Below the pieces are notes generated by a model that was not told the DNA's origin, did not search any database, and worked only from the letters and a program-made list of their open reading frames with translations. The position numbers and the translations under genes are program-made. A DNA stretch of 64,000 nt from Paenalkalicoccus suaedae (GTDB lineage: Bacteria > Bacillota > Bacilli > Bacillales > Salisediminibacteriaceae). The stretch lies in contig NZ_CP041372.2 in NCBI RefSeq assembly GCF_006965545.2, positions 2,232,001 to 2,296,000 on the forward strand, read 5' to 3'. Below, piece after piece: positions 1 to 8,344 of the stretch (position 1 is the stretch's first letter; every line of letters starts with the position of its first letter).

Positions 1-581
1 TTTTTATAATCAATGGCAACATCGGCTCCAAGCTCTAGTACATGCTCATGATTATGCTCTTGAGCCGTTGTAAACACGTAGAGCCCAGCTTGCTTTGCAA
101 GTTGTATGGCAAAGCCGCCAACTCCTCCTGCACCAGCGTGAATTAAAATAGATTCACCCGCACGAACTCGAATCTTATCAAACAGCGCTTGATACGCCGT
201 GTACGCAGCTACCGGAAGTGCCGCTGCATCCGTAAATAAGACGTTGTATGGTAGCTTTGTCGCCGTATGTGCTTCAGCAATCGCGTATTCCGCAAAACCG
301 CCTTTTTTAGACATATCATTCAAGAAAACAACATGATCTTGCTCTTTAAATTCGGTCACGCCTTCTCCGATTTCCTCAACAACACCAGCTACATCTAGGC
401 CTAACACATGAGGGTACTCCCAACCAGGATAACCATTTGTACCTGTTTTATAATCAACCGGATTTAATCCAGCGGCTTTTACTCGCACTAATAGCTGCCC
501 AGCCTGTGGCTTTGGCTTTTCAATTTCTTGCACAGTCATGTCGGTCCACTTACCTTTTTCCTCTAATAATAACGCTCTCAC
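1..581 (-). CDS. Zinc-type alcohol dehydrogenase / quinone oxidoreductase family protein (partial, 3' end outside window)
   Basis: About 193 N-terminal residues are visible. The start is a GTG preceded by GGAGGC at 590-596. The N-terminal GroES-like part contains a G-L-N-P-V-D-Y-K stretch followed by a V-L-G-L-D-V-A-G-V-V segment, and the Rossmann part begins with the nucleotide-binding run HAGAGGVGGFAIQLAKQAG, typical of zeta-crystallin/quinone oxidoreductase-like MDR enzymes. These enzymes reduce quinones or enals with NAD(P)H in the cytosol. The zinc-binding cysteines of true alcohol dehydrogenases are not visible, so quinone/enone reductase is more likely than zinc alcohol dehydrogenase. 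The substrate cannot be told from sequence. Confidence 0.88.
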   Translation of the reverse strand, partial: MRALLLEEKGKWTDMTVQEIEKPKPQAGQLLVRVKAAGLNPVDYKTGTNGYPGWEYPHVLGLDVAGVVEEIGEGVTEFKEQDHVVFLNDMSKKGGFAEYAIAEAHTATKLPYNVLFTDAAALPVAAYTAYQALFDKIRVRAGESILIHAGAGGVGGFAIQLAKQAGLYVFTTAQEHNHEHVLELGADVAIDYK

Positions 582-787
582 GTGTATTGCCTCCTTTCGT
601 TCTATGTAAAAAGTATACGTATTCTCTCATCCTTCAGGCAACTTATACGGCTTATGAAAAATGCAAAACAGGGAAAGTACTATATTTTCTTTCCCAAGCG
701 AAGACATTTTTTATCTCATTAGAGAGTCAGAAAGTCTGACAGAAATACATTTTTTGAGGTAAACTGTAAAAGAAATGAGGGATAAAC

Positions 788-1714
788 ATGTCTGATTATA
801 AACAAGGATTACTAGCTGGTGTAGGTGCCTACTTACTTTGGGGACTATTGCCCATCTACTGGAAGCTTGTTGAGAGTGTACCAGCTACGGAAGTACTCGC
901 CTTTCGCATTATATGGTCCTTTATCTTTTTAGTTGTATTATTCATTTTCATGAGAAAGCTCCCTCAGCTACATGACGACATTCGCTACATCGTGACTCAT
1001 CCAAAAATAATCGTGGGAATATCTCTATCAGCGCTTCTTATTAGTGCTAATTGGATCATTTTCATTTGGTCAGTTGCGAATGAACGAATGGTTGAGGTAA
1101 GTCTCGGATACTACATAAATCCACTTCTAAATGTTGTTTTAGGGGTTCTCTTTTTTAAAGAAACGTTGTTAAAAAAACAGTGGCTCGCGATTGGACTCGC
1201 GACACTAGGTGTCCTAGTCCTTACTCTATCTTTTGGTCAAATTCCTTACTTAGCGTTAACACTAGCATTGACGTTTGGACTATATGGACTTGTAAAAAAA
1301 CAAACGAAATTGTCTTCTATGACAGGACTCATTATTGAGACCTTGCTTTTGATGCCTATTGCATTAGCATTTATCATGATTGTGCATCCAAGCCTATCAT
1401 CGGCACTCTATTTACAAAACGGCTTAAGCTATGCCATTTTATTAGCCGGTACAGGGGTAGCTACAGCTATTCCACTTATTTTATTTGGCTTTAGCGCACA
1501 GCGTATTCCGTTCTCCTTACTTGGGCTCTTACAATACGTCGCACCAACGATTATGTTAGGATTAGGAGTTCTATTATATGGAGAGCCCTTCACGATCTAT
1601 CACACAATAGCCTTCCTATGCATATGGATAGCACTAGGTATGTATTCGCTCTCTCGGAAATCAACATCTTTAAAACATGTTAATAAGCCTCTGAAAGAGG
1701 GTACAAGTAACTAG
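788..1714 (+). CDS. rarD: EamA-family transporter RarD
   Basis: A 308-residue integral membrane protein with about ten hydrophobic segments in two EamA repeats. The start M-S-D-Y-K-Q-G-L-L-A-G-V-G-A-Y-L-L-W-G is the RarD signature. GAGG lies 8 bases before the ATG. RarD proteins (chloramphenicol-sensitive protein family) belong to the drug/metabolite transporter superfamily; the natural substrate is unknown. The downstream DUF4870 gene follows after 23 bases and is probably co-transcribed, both ending at the hairpin at 2083-2114. Confidence 0.92.
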   Translation: MSDYKQGLLAGVGAYLLWGLLPIYWKLVESVPATEVLAFRIIWSFIFLVVLFIFMRKLPQLHDDIRYIVTHPKIIVGISLSALLISANWIIFIWSVANERMVEVSLGYYINPLLNVVLGVLFFKETLLKKQWLAIGLATLGVLVLTLSFGQIPYLALTLALTFGLYGLVKKQTKLSSMTGLIIETLLLMPIALAFIMIVHPSLSSALYLQNGLSYAILLAGTGVATAIPLILFGFSAQRIPFSLLGLLQYVAPTIMLGLGVLLYGEPFTIYHTIAFLCIWIALGMYSLSRKSTSLKHVNKPLKEGTSN

Positions 1715-1737
1715 TACCAATAAAGGGAGGGATAACG

Positions 1738-2079
1738 TTGCATACAGCACAAGATGTATCCGTTTCACAAGAAGATAAACTAGTAGCCGCGTTAATTTAT
1801 GGAATTAGTTTCTTTACGGCATTTATCGGACCACTTGTCATATGGATCCTTAAGAAAGACAGTTCTGATTTTGTCGATCATCACGGACGTGAATATTTAA
1901 ATTTCTTTATTAGCTATACAATTTATGGACTTATTGCATCTTTATTAGCACTTATATTAATTGGGTTTTTAATTCTAGGTGTTCTTGGGATCGCAGCTTT
2001 TGTTATCACAGTTGTTGGAATCGTGAAGGCGATTCAAGGAGACAGATTTCGCATCCCATTTATCTTCCGACTCCTTTAA
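1738..2079 (+). CDS. DUF4870-family small membrane protein
   Basis: A 113-residue protein starting at TTG; GGGAGGG sits about 8 bases upstream, and no ATG lies near it. The layout matches DUF4870 (Tic20-like fold) proteins: a soluble start, a first hydrophobic segment (A-L-I-Y-G-I-S-F-F), a conserved D-H-H-G-R-E-Y-L-N-F block near residue 50, then two more membrane segments ending in a V-K-A-I-Q-G-D motif. Function of the family is not known. It lies in one transcription unit with rarD. Confidence 0.85.
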   Translation: MHTAQDVSVSQEDKLVAALIYGISFFTAFIGPLVIWILKKDSSDFVDHHGREYLNFFISYTIYGLIASLLALILIGFLILGVLGIAAFVITVVGIVKAIQGDRFRIPFIFRLL

Positions 2080-2082
2080 TAC

Positions 2083-2114
2083 AAAAAACAGACCTCTTAG
2101 GGTCTGTTTTTTTT
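2083..2114. terminator. Bidirectional intrinsic terminator
   Basis: Stem ACAGACC / GGTCTGT (2088-2094 and 2101-2107) flanked by A and T runs on both sides, placed between two convergent genes ending at 2079 and 2117. Confidence 0.9.
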
Positions 2115-2116
2115 GC

Positions 2117-4423
2117 CTATACACCTAACTTTTCTTCTAACAACTCAAATAGCTGAGGCTTTGCAAAGTAGTATCCTTGTAACGTATCACAATTATGCTT
2201 TGTTAAATATTGCACTTGCTCCTTCGTTTCTACCCCTTCTGCGACTACTTCTAGCTTCATCTCATGAGCCATAGAGACAATCGAAGCAATAATCATTCGT
2301 GGGTGATGTTCAATTAAAATGTCATCAATAAAGGATTTATCTATTTTTAATGTATCAATCGGAAGCTTTCGTAAATAGCTGAGTGACGAAAAGCCTGTTC
2401 CGAAATCATCTAACGCTATGCGAACCCCAAGTGCCCGAAGCTCCTTTAGCTTCTCCACGATACTATCAAATTGATCTATTAATATTGATTCAGTAATCTC
2501 TATTTCCACAAACTCTGGAGCTAGATCTACTTCTTGTAAAATAGAGGTAATGTTTTTGATAAAATGAATATCTTTAAATTGTATTGGTGAAATATTAATG
2601 GACATAATTGTTCTAGCTCCAGTTTTCACTTGGTAGCGCTTGTTCTCTAAACAAGCTTCTCGAAACACCCACTCTCCATAAGGAATAATGAGTCCGGTCT
2701 GTTCTAAAACAGGAATAAATTTGTCAGGGAATACGTGGCCAAGCTTCGTTGAGTTCCATCTCATCAGAGCTTCGAAGCCTCTTAAAGTGGAAGTCCCTGC
2801 GTCATAGAGTGGCTGATAGTGTATCGAGAGCTCCTGATGGTTGAGCGCTTCACGAAGCTCTGCCTCAACGAGGATACTTTCGTTTATTTCTATTTTCATG
2901 TGATTCGAATAAAAGCGATATTGGTTTTTCCCACCATTTTTCGCACGGTACATAGCTGCGTCCCCATTTTGCATGAGCTCTTCAAAGCTTTGCCCGTGCT
3001 GTGGATACATGACTATACCAACACTTGCACTTAAATAAAACAACATATCGTGAATTTTAACAGGTTCGCCAACTAGCTCTAAAATTCGTCTCGTCAAGCT
3101 CCTCAGTGCTAAAGGAAAGTCTTCAACCTCCGTCTTTTTATACATGATGAGTAGAGCAAACTCATCGCCACCCATTCTAGACAGCATTTCTCCACTTGTT
3201 AGAGCCGGTTTTAAGCGCTCTGTAATGGTGCGCAATAAATCATCTCCAGCATCGTGCCCCATTGTGTCGTTGACCTTTTTGAAATTATCTAAGTCTAAAT
3301 ATAAAATCCCAATATGGTAATCGTCAGCATGTGACGAGAGCCTACTTGTTACTTGTTGCTCAAACAATACTCGATTAGGTAATTGAGTCAGTTGATCAAA
3401 ATAAGCTAACTGTTTAATCTTCTCTTCCTTCTCAACTAAGGTTGAGACATCGTGCGCTCTGCCAGTAATCAGGAGAATCTCGTTTTTTGCATTAATGACT
3501 GGTGTTAGCTTCACATGATAGGTACCATTGCTAACGTCTTGAATCCTTACTTCTGTTATGTATTCTACTGACCCTCTTGAATTCAGGAGCTTTGCTAAAT
3601 GCTCATTAAATAATTGAACGTTTTTACTATCTGGTAGCACAGTAGAGACTTTTTGTCCTACTAATTGATACTCTTTTTTATTTACAAGCTTTAATAGTGA
3701 ACTATTTACCGACGTGAGTTCCCCAGTGGCATCTAAACTAAAAATGGCATCATCCGTATTCTCAACGAGCACCTCGTACTTATGGTCAGCAAACTTTGCA
3801 TGCTCACGATTATATAAAAGCTCATTGTATTGTTCCCTAACCTGCTCTTCTTTTTCAGAAAGAGTTTGGTTGGTATCACCTAATTTTTGCAAGGAATCGA
3901 CCAAAAAGTCGATGATTCGATATTGATTAAGTAAAATTAACCCCCCAAAAAAGAGTAACGTCATCATTCGTGATACGTACGTTTCGAATGAGGTGGAGTA
4001 AGGAATCACATCAAAGTTAAATTGTCTTACCTCAAGTACCCATAAGAGGTTGTACACAGTAAATGTTAGAAAGCTAACGGCTATAAACGTCAATGCCGCT
4101 TTGCGTTCAAGTAGTACTGTCCCAATAAAGCTAGATGCTAAAAAGAACATCATCCCAGGACCGATCATTCCGTAAAAATGTACACTTAAAAGCCCGACTA
4201 AAAAAACAGCAATTAAATTGATATATACACGAATAGAGTAAGATAATTTTTTTTTGAAGAAAAATGCTCCAAGGACGACGATAAAGATAGGACTCACGAG
4301 CAATGATAATGAATTATCTCCAAGAGCCTGTTCATTAAGGAAATTCGCAAGAAATAGGAGTGCTCCGAATGTTAATAGTGAAATCGACATGACGTCTAAT
4401 ATTTTGTATTTCATAGCCGTCAA
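2117..4423 (-). CDS. Membrane-anchored PAS-GGDEF-EAL cyclic-di-GMP signalling protein
   Basis: 768 residues. The first ~180 form six or seven membrane segments, then a coiled linker, a PAS domain (about 215-330), a GGDEF domain with M-G-G-D-E-F (about residue 420), and an EAL domain with E-A-L-M-R-W, a D-D-F-G-T-G-F-S-S-L block, L-K-I-D-K-S-F and the end motif Q-G-Y-Y-F-A-K-P. Both GGDEF and EAL motifs look catalytically complete, so it could both make and break cyclic-di-GMP. I see no RxxD product-inhibition site five residues before GGDEF. The membrane part and PAS domain presumably sense an input. Monocistronic. Confidence 0.93.
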   Translation of the reverse strand: MTAMKYKILDVMSISLLTFGALLFLANFLNEQALGDNSLSLLVSPIFIVVLGAFFFKKKLSYSIRVYINLIAVFLVGLLSVHFYGMIGPGMMFFLASSFIGTVLLERKAALTFIAVSFLTFTVYNLLWVLEVRQFNFDVIPYSTSFETYVSRMMTLLFFGGLILLNQYRIIDFLVDSLQKLGDTNQTLSEKEEQVREQYNELLYNREHAKFADHKYEVLVENTDDAIFSLDATGELTSVNSSLLKLVNKKEYQLVGQKVSTVLPDSKNVQLFNEHLAKLLNSRGSVEYITEVRIQDVSNGTYHVKLTPVINAKNEILLITGRAHDVSTLVEKEEKIKQLAYFDQLTQLPNRVLFEQQVTSRLSSHADDYHIGILYLDLDNFKKVNDTMGHDAGDDLLRTITERLKPALTSGEMLSRMGGDEFALLIMYKKTEVEDFPLALRSLTRRILELVGEPVKIHDMLFYLSASVGIVMYPQHGQSFEELMQNGDAAMYRAKNGGKNQYRFYSNHMKIEINESILVEAELREALNHQELSIHYQPLYDAGTSTLRGFEALMRWNSTKLGHVFPDKFIPVLEQTGLIIPYGEWVFREACLENKRYQVKTGARTIMSINISPIQFKDIHFIKNITSILQEVDLAPEFVEIEITESILIDQFDSIVEKLKELRALGVRIALDDFGTGFSSLSYLRKLPIDTLKIDKSFIDDILIEHHPRMIIASIVSMAHEMKLEVVAEGVETKEQVQYLTKHNCDTLQGYYFAKPQLFELLEEKLGV

Positions 4424-4588
4424 TGATTTTTGAAAGTGACCTTGCCCTTTTTGAAAAATAGTGAACGCCCCCCTGCTCCAAGCCTACGTAAGACCTATAA
4501 TATGTCTATATTATACCTTTCTATTTTGCGAATTCCTAGTAAATATTTATCATAAACAAGGCTTTATTATCAATTTCCACAAGAATAA

Positions 4589-4614
4589 AGAGCGACGCTA
4601 GGTAGCGACGCTCT
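4589..4614 (-). terminator. Hairpin downstream of the c-di-GMP gene promoter region, at the end of the ABC operon
   Basis: Imperfect inverted repeat AGAGCGACGCT / AGCGACGCTCT with one mismatch and a 4-base loop, followed on the minus strand by CTTTATTCTTG. It lies just after the stop of the leftmost gene of the 4.6-7.3 kb operon. The remaining part of 4424-4627 holds only the promoter region of the GGDEF-EAL gene. Confidence 0.65.
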
Positions 4615-4627
4615 CTGGAACGTTATG

Positions 4628-5350
4628 TTATCGAACGGTCACTTCATTCTCAATCATTACGCCGCTTATAAGTAGGTCCTCAGGAACTGTAAGTAGAAGA
4701 CTAGCATGAGCCACACTTGCGCCATTTCCTCGAACAAATATAGGTTCGTCTCTCTCTTCATCTAAGCCCTCTCTGACATTGCTGCCGATAATCGGTCCCG
4801 ATAAACTTTCGTAACGAATGGTTGTATCATACATTGTTGATAATACGAGCTGGTCATCATAAAACGTAACATCTGTTTTAGGTATTTGATCGGGATCAAT
4901 GACTCTACTTCGTTCACCAAATGAGACTTGCACTCTAGGGTAGATATACATCCACTCTACTTGTGTTGCCTCAGGAACGCGCCTTACATAGACCGGTGTA
5001 TACTCACTTTGATTCGTCTTCACAATCATTAAATCTTCTTGGTCGTAGTCAAAGCTTCCTGATTCTTTCCTTAGAGGATCAAGCTCCTCTAAGCGATTAT
5101 TTAAAAAGGATTTATCTACACGAACAAAGTCCTGACGCAACTCTTCGTTCCCATCGTACACTCTCTCTTGTTTTAAGACGTAATACGTTGGAATACTAAG
5201 TAGTAATAAAATCAAATACCCCGCAAAGATTTTATACGTTGTCTTAGGACTTAGCCGCTTTGTTGGCCAAACTGCTATTTTTCTTAAAAGTGTAATGACA
5301 ATAATACTACCTACAAAGGCAATAATAACTGCGATAAAACTTCTTATCAT
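4628..5350 (-). CDS. Unrecognised membrane protein of the YtrA-type ABC operon
   Basis: 240 residues: two membrane segments near the N-terminus (about 5-22 and 42-60) and a ~180-residue extracytoplasmic domain of beta-rich character (for example P-V-Y-V-R-R-V-P, V-Q-V-S-F-G-E-R). No family recognised. It is the last gene of a GntR-ATPase-permease-this gene operon and follows the permease after one base, so it probably acts with the transporter, for instance as an accessory or sensor subunit. That role is inferred from position only. Confidence 0.75.
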   Translation of the reverse strand: MIRSFIAVIIAFVGSIIVITLLRKIAVWPTKRLSPKTTYKIFAGYLILLLLSIPTYYVLKQERVYDGNEELRQDFVRVDKSFLNNRLEELDPLRKESGSFDYDQEDLMIVKTNQSEYTPVYVRRVPEATQVEWMYIYPRVQVSFGERSRVIDPDQIPKTDVTFYDDQLVLSTMYDTTIRYESLSGPIIGSNVREGLDEERDEPIFVRGNGASVAHASLLLTVPEDLLISGVMIENEVTVR

Positions 5351-5351
5351 C

Positions 5352-6086
5352 CTACATCACCTCCGTATGTTTTGTAGAAAAGTACGCACATATAAATAAT
5401 CCAACTGTGACAACCCCAATTTTTAGCGTGAAGAGAATAACACTTGTTTCTCCAAAAAAGAAAGTAAATAAAACCGATCCTATATTAGGAAAGAAAAGAA
5501 GCGAAAATAGAGCAGCCACAATAACGCCACCAATTAAGATGAAAGGTGCAAATTTTGATCGTAGTAGACCCATAATGGTGTACGCTAATGCCCCTGCAAA
5601 TAGCGCTAATAAAAATGTCGTAAGTATACTCGTAAGTAAAATTGGCACGCTCATGAACGTTTCAATTTCTGCACTATGGAAGATCACCGTATATAAGCCT
5701 AATATAAAAACGGATAAATTTGATGTTACCGCACCGATTAATGCAAATAGAACTAAAAGCGACATGTTGGCACCTTGTCTCACACGATGATTTTGCACAA
5801 ATGCCGCATCTATCTTAGCTATATGCCGCTGGTTTAACATGACTGCTATACTGAATGTCCAAATAATTGTAACTGCAATAACGCTATCCGCTGTGTATGT
5901 TGCCGTTAAGATATTAACTCCTGATAAGGACATAGAGCCTGAGGAGACGCCATTTAGTGAAAAAATCATAAATAGTACTTGCAGAAATAGTAAGATCCAA
6001 ACGGTACCGGACATAGTAAATAATCGTAGCTGTAATAGAAATAGGATTCGTTTACTCGTTTCTGTTAGATGTGAATACATCGTCAA
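5352..6086 (-). CDS. ABC transporter permease, YtrA-type operon
   Basis: 244 residues with six predicted hydrophobic segments in an ABC-2-like layout. It overlaps the ATPase gene by 35 bases, so the two are translationally coupled. With the ATPase it should form the membrane transporter. Substrate unknown; related Bacillus operons respond to cell-wall antibiotics. Confidence 0.8.
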   Translation of the reverse strand: MTMYSHLTETSKRILFLLQLRLFTMSGTVWILLFLQVLFMIFSLNGVSSGSMSLSGVNILTATYTADSVIAVTIIWTFSIAVMLNQRHIAKIDAAFVQNHRVRQGANMSLLVLFALIGAVTSNLSVFILGLYTVIFHSAEIETFMSVPILLTSILTTFLLALFAGALAYTIMGLLRSKFAPFILIGGVIVAALFSLLFFPNIGSVLFTFFFGETSVILFTLKIGVVTVGLFICAYFSTKHTEVM

Positions 6087-6951
6087 TGTCCCCCCTTTTC
6101 TCGTTGACCATCGCTAAATAAATTTCTTTTGTCGATAGGCTTTTTGTTGTAAAGCTTTCTGGAACGTCGGGTTTTCCTTTATGCTCAATAATGACACTTG
6201 AGGCGTGATGGAATGTTTTTGAGCCTGAATCTTTTACAAGTACCTTTTTTTGATTCGCCCATCTATGCAACTCTTCTTTATTGCCACTGACTCTCCAAAC
6301 CGATTCCTGCAAACTTGCAATATTATCATACGTAACAACTTTTCCATGGTGGACGATCATGATTGATTCTAATACATTCTCTACTTCCTCCACGTAGTGA
6401 GTAGCAAAAAGAATCGTTCTTGGGAAGGCGATATAGTCTTTAAGTATCGCTTTATAAAAATCGTCTCTCACTGCTTCGTCCATTCCGTTCGTCGGTTCAT
6501 CGTAAATGGTGAGCGGAGCTCTAGTTGCAATACCGATAACAGCTATCAAAGCACCATGCTGACCGCGAGATAGCTCTCTTGGTTTTTTCGTTACATCAAG
6601 GGTAAAATGACTCGCTAACTTATGAGCAAGCTCTTGATTCCAATTCTCATAGCTTTTAGCATAGAGGTCAAAGATCATAGTAATGGGTAGTGATTCAGGC
6701 AATTCTAATCCGTCATATATAAATATGGTATTAGCAGATGCGTGTAGGTTATTAAATGGCGCTTCGTCATTTATTTTAATCGTGCCTGAGGAAGGCTTTT
6801 TTAAACCAGCCAGCAGCTGTAAAAAGGTCGATTTCCCAGCCCCGTTTTTACCAATTACTCCTGTAATCGAATTTCGCTCGATCGTCACTGAAATATTCCC
6901 TAAAACGACATTGTCCCCAATTCGCTTCGTTACATTTGTACATGTAATCAT
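6052..6951 (-). CDS. ABC transporter ATP-binding protein, YtrB-like
   Basis: 299 residues. Walker A G-K-N-G-A-G-K-S-T at about 36-44, signature L-S-R-G-Q and Walker B L-T-I-Y-D-E-P-T, D-loop N-G-M-D. The signature is LSRGQ instead of LSGGQ, as common in this subfamily. The C-terminal ~80 residues are the extension seen in drug-type ABC ATPases. Its start overlaps the GntR regulator gene by 4 bases (ATGA). Confidence 0.93.
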   Translation of the reverse strand: MITCTNVTKRIGDNVVLGNISVTIERNSITGVIGKNGAGKSTFLQLLAGLKKPSSGTIKINDEAPFNNLHASANTIFIYDGLELPESLPITMIFDLYAKSYENWNQELAHKLASHFTLDVTKKPRELSRGQHGALIAVIGIATRAPLTIYDEPTNGMDEAVRDDFYKAILKDYIAFPRTILFATHYVEEVENVLESIMIVHHGKVVTYDNIASLQESVWRVSGNKEELHRWANQKKVLVKDSGSKTFHHASSVIIEHKGKPDVPESFTTKSLSTKEIYLAMVNEKRGDIDDVFTSNRNE

Positions 6952-7331
6952 GACTCCGCCCCCCTAAATTCTTTTCGTAGCATGTCAATCAGCTCTTCCT
7001 CTGTAACGTGTAAGGATTTCGCGTCGCGAATGACTTCCTTCATTTTTTGTGGTAACACTTCTGTACGTCGCTTCTGTATGATTAACTCCTTTGCTCCAAT
7101 CGAAATAAACATTCCGAGCCCTCTCTTTTTAAATAAAATTCCTTGATCCAATAATAAGGACAACCCCTTACCTGCAGTAGCGGGATTTACTGTGAACATA
7201 TCCGCCAGCTGATATTGAGAGTACATTTTACCTTCTTCAACTAACTCTTCAGACATGATCTGTCCCTCTAACCACTCGGCAATTTGAATGTAAATTGGCT
7301 TTGACGCATGTTCTTCCAGCAATTTCATCAC
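6948..7331 (-). CDS. GntR-family transcriptional regulator, YtrA subfamily
   Basis: 127 residues: winged-helix domain starting K-P-I-Y-I-Q-I-A-E-W-L, recognition region Q-Y-Q-L-A-D-M-F-T-V-N-P-A-T-A, wing K-K-R-G-L-G-M-F, then a short helical tail with no ligand domain. This short-tail layout is typical of YtrA-type repressors that control an adjacent ABC transporter. First gene of the operon; an inverted repeat at 7342-7359 immediately upstream is its likely own operator. Confidence 0.92.
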   Translation of the reverse strand: MMKLLEEHASKPIYIQIAEWLEGQIMSEELVEEGKMYSQYQLADMFTVNPATAGKGLSLLLDQGILFKKRGLGMFISIGAKELIIQKRRTEVLPQKMKEVIRDAKSLHVTEEELIDMLRKEFRGAES

Positions 7332-7341
7332 CTCTCAAGCA

Positions 7342-7359
7342 TAGTGCATTACTACACTA
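7342..7359. promoter_or_regulatory. Probable operator of the YtrA-like regulator
   Basis: TAGTG-8 bases-CACTA dyad, with further TAGTA/TACTA-like sequence up to 7372, located 11-28 bases before the regulator start. Position and spacing fit autoregulation by a GntR/YtrA dimer; this is an inference. Confidence 0.55.
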
Positions 7360-7444
7360 ATGTACTATTAGTTTATTCTGCTTTTTATCATTTTGCAACC
7401 ATTTTTTTCTACCTCCGACATACAATGAATAGCGGAAGGGAGAG

Positions 7445-8323
7445 ATGGTTGTGATTTCACCGGTAAATTTTGATCATCAAGTACTTATGAGTCATGTAGA
7501 TGACCTAATACAAGCGGGATTTCATCGTCACATATTCGGACGATCCTTATTAGGTCGAGAGTTAGTTGAGCTAGAATTAGGCGATAAAGGGCCACTCGTT
7601 CATTTAAACGCTGGTTTTCACGCACATGAAGCCATCACGACACCAGTCTTAGTAGAAGCCGTTCTACAATTACTTCCTGAAATGCAGATTGCACCGATGC
7701 GTTTTTCTATCGTACCGATGGTTAATCCAGATGGTATTGAGATATTTCTGCATGGGCCGCCTGAGCAAGAGCCTCTTCACACGATGGTTGCTATGCTAAA
7801 TTATCCTCATCCAACATTCGATACGTGGAAGGCAAATGCAAGAGGGGTTGATTTAAACAACCAATTCCCAGCGAAATGGCACGTTGAAAAGAAACGGAAA
7901 CCGCCTTTACCATGTCCTCGCGACTTCCCTGGATATGAACCTTTAACAGAGCCAGAGGCACTTGCTATGGTGGATCTCGCCAAGCAACGACTATTTGATT
8001 ATGTATTCGCTTTTCATACGCAAGGCCGAGAATTTTATTGGGGATATGAGAAAGAGGAGCCATTAGAATCTGTTAAATTAGCGCTCCATTTAGAAGCGTT
8101 AACGGGATATAAATCGGTGCCCTATATAGATAGCTTTGCTGGATTTAAAGATTGGTTTATTCATACGTATAAAAAACCAGGTTTTACTGTAGAGTTGGGA
8201 TTGGGAAAGAACCCTTTACCTGTAGACGACTTCGAGGATTTAGTGAACGATACGAAGGCATTTATACGAGGTACGATCTCCTTTATTTCTCAGCGAAAAG
8301 AAAAACGAGCCGACAATAGTTAG
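7445..8323 (+). CDS. M14-family zinc carboxypeptidase
   Basis: 292 residues. The first zinc motif is H-A-H-E (about residue 59-62), then V-N-P-D-G, the substrate-binding A-R-G-V-D-L-N-N-Q-F-P, a second-half zinc histidine in F-A-F-H-T-Q-G, and the catalytic glutamate in F-T-V-E-L-G. This is the gamma-D-glutamyl-L-diamino-acid peptidase type of M14 known from Bacillus peptidoglycan turnover. There is no signal peptide or LysM domain, so it probably acts in the cytosol on murein peptides. Start ATG at 7445 follows GGGAGAG. Track of neighbours does not suggest an operon. Confidence 0.9.
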   Translation: MVVISPVNFDHQVLMSHVDDLIQAGFHRHIFGRSLLGRELVELELGDKGPLVHLNAGFHAHEAITTPVLVEAVLQLLPEMQIAPMRFSIVPMVNPDGIEIFLHGPPEQEPLHTMVAMLNYPHPTFDTWKANARGVDLNNQFPAKWHVEKKRKPPLPCPRDFPGYEPLTEPEALAMVDLAKQRLFDYVFAFHTQGREFYWGYEKEEPLESVKLALHLEALTGYKSVPYIDSFAGFKDWFIHTYKKPGFTVELGLGKNPLPVDDFEDLVNDTKAFIRGTISFISQRKEKRADNS

Positions 8324-8340
8324 GCGGCTCGTTTTTTTTT
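8303..8340 (+). terminator. Intrinsic terminator after the M14 peptidase
   Basis: AACGAGCCG / CGGCTCGTT stem followed by nine T; it overlaps the end of the peptidase gene and faces the convergent HD-GYP gene. Confidence 0.92.
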
Positions 8341-8344
8341 ATGA

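Noticed and set aside
437-739. Plus-strand frame of 100 codons
   Set aside because: It lies over the well-supported oxidoreductase gene on the other strand and has no ribosome site or protein-like composition.
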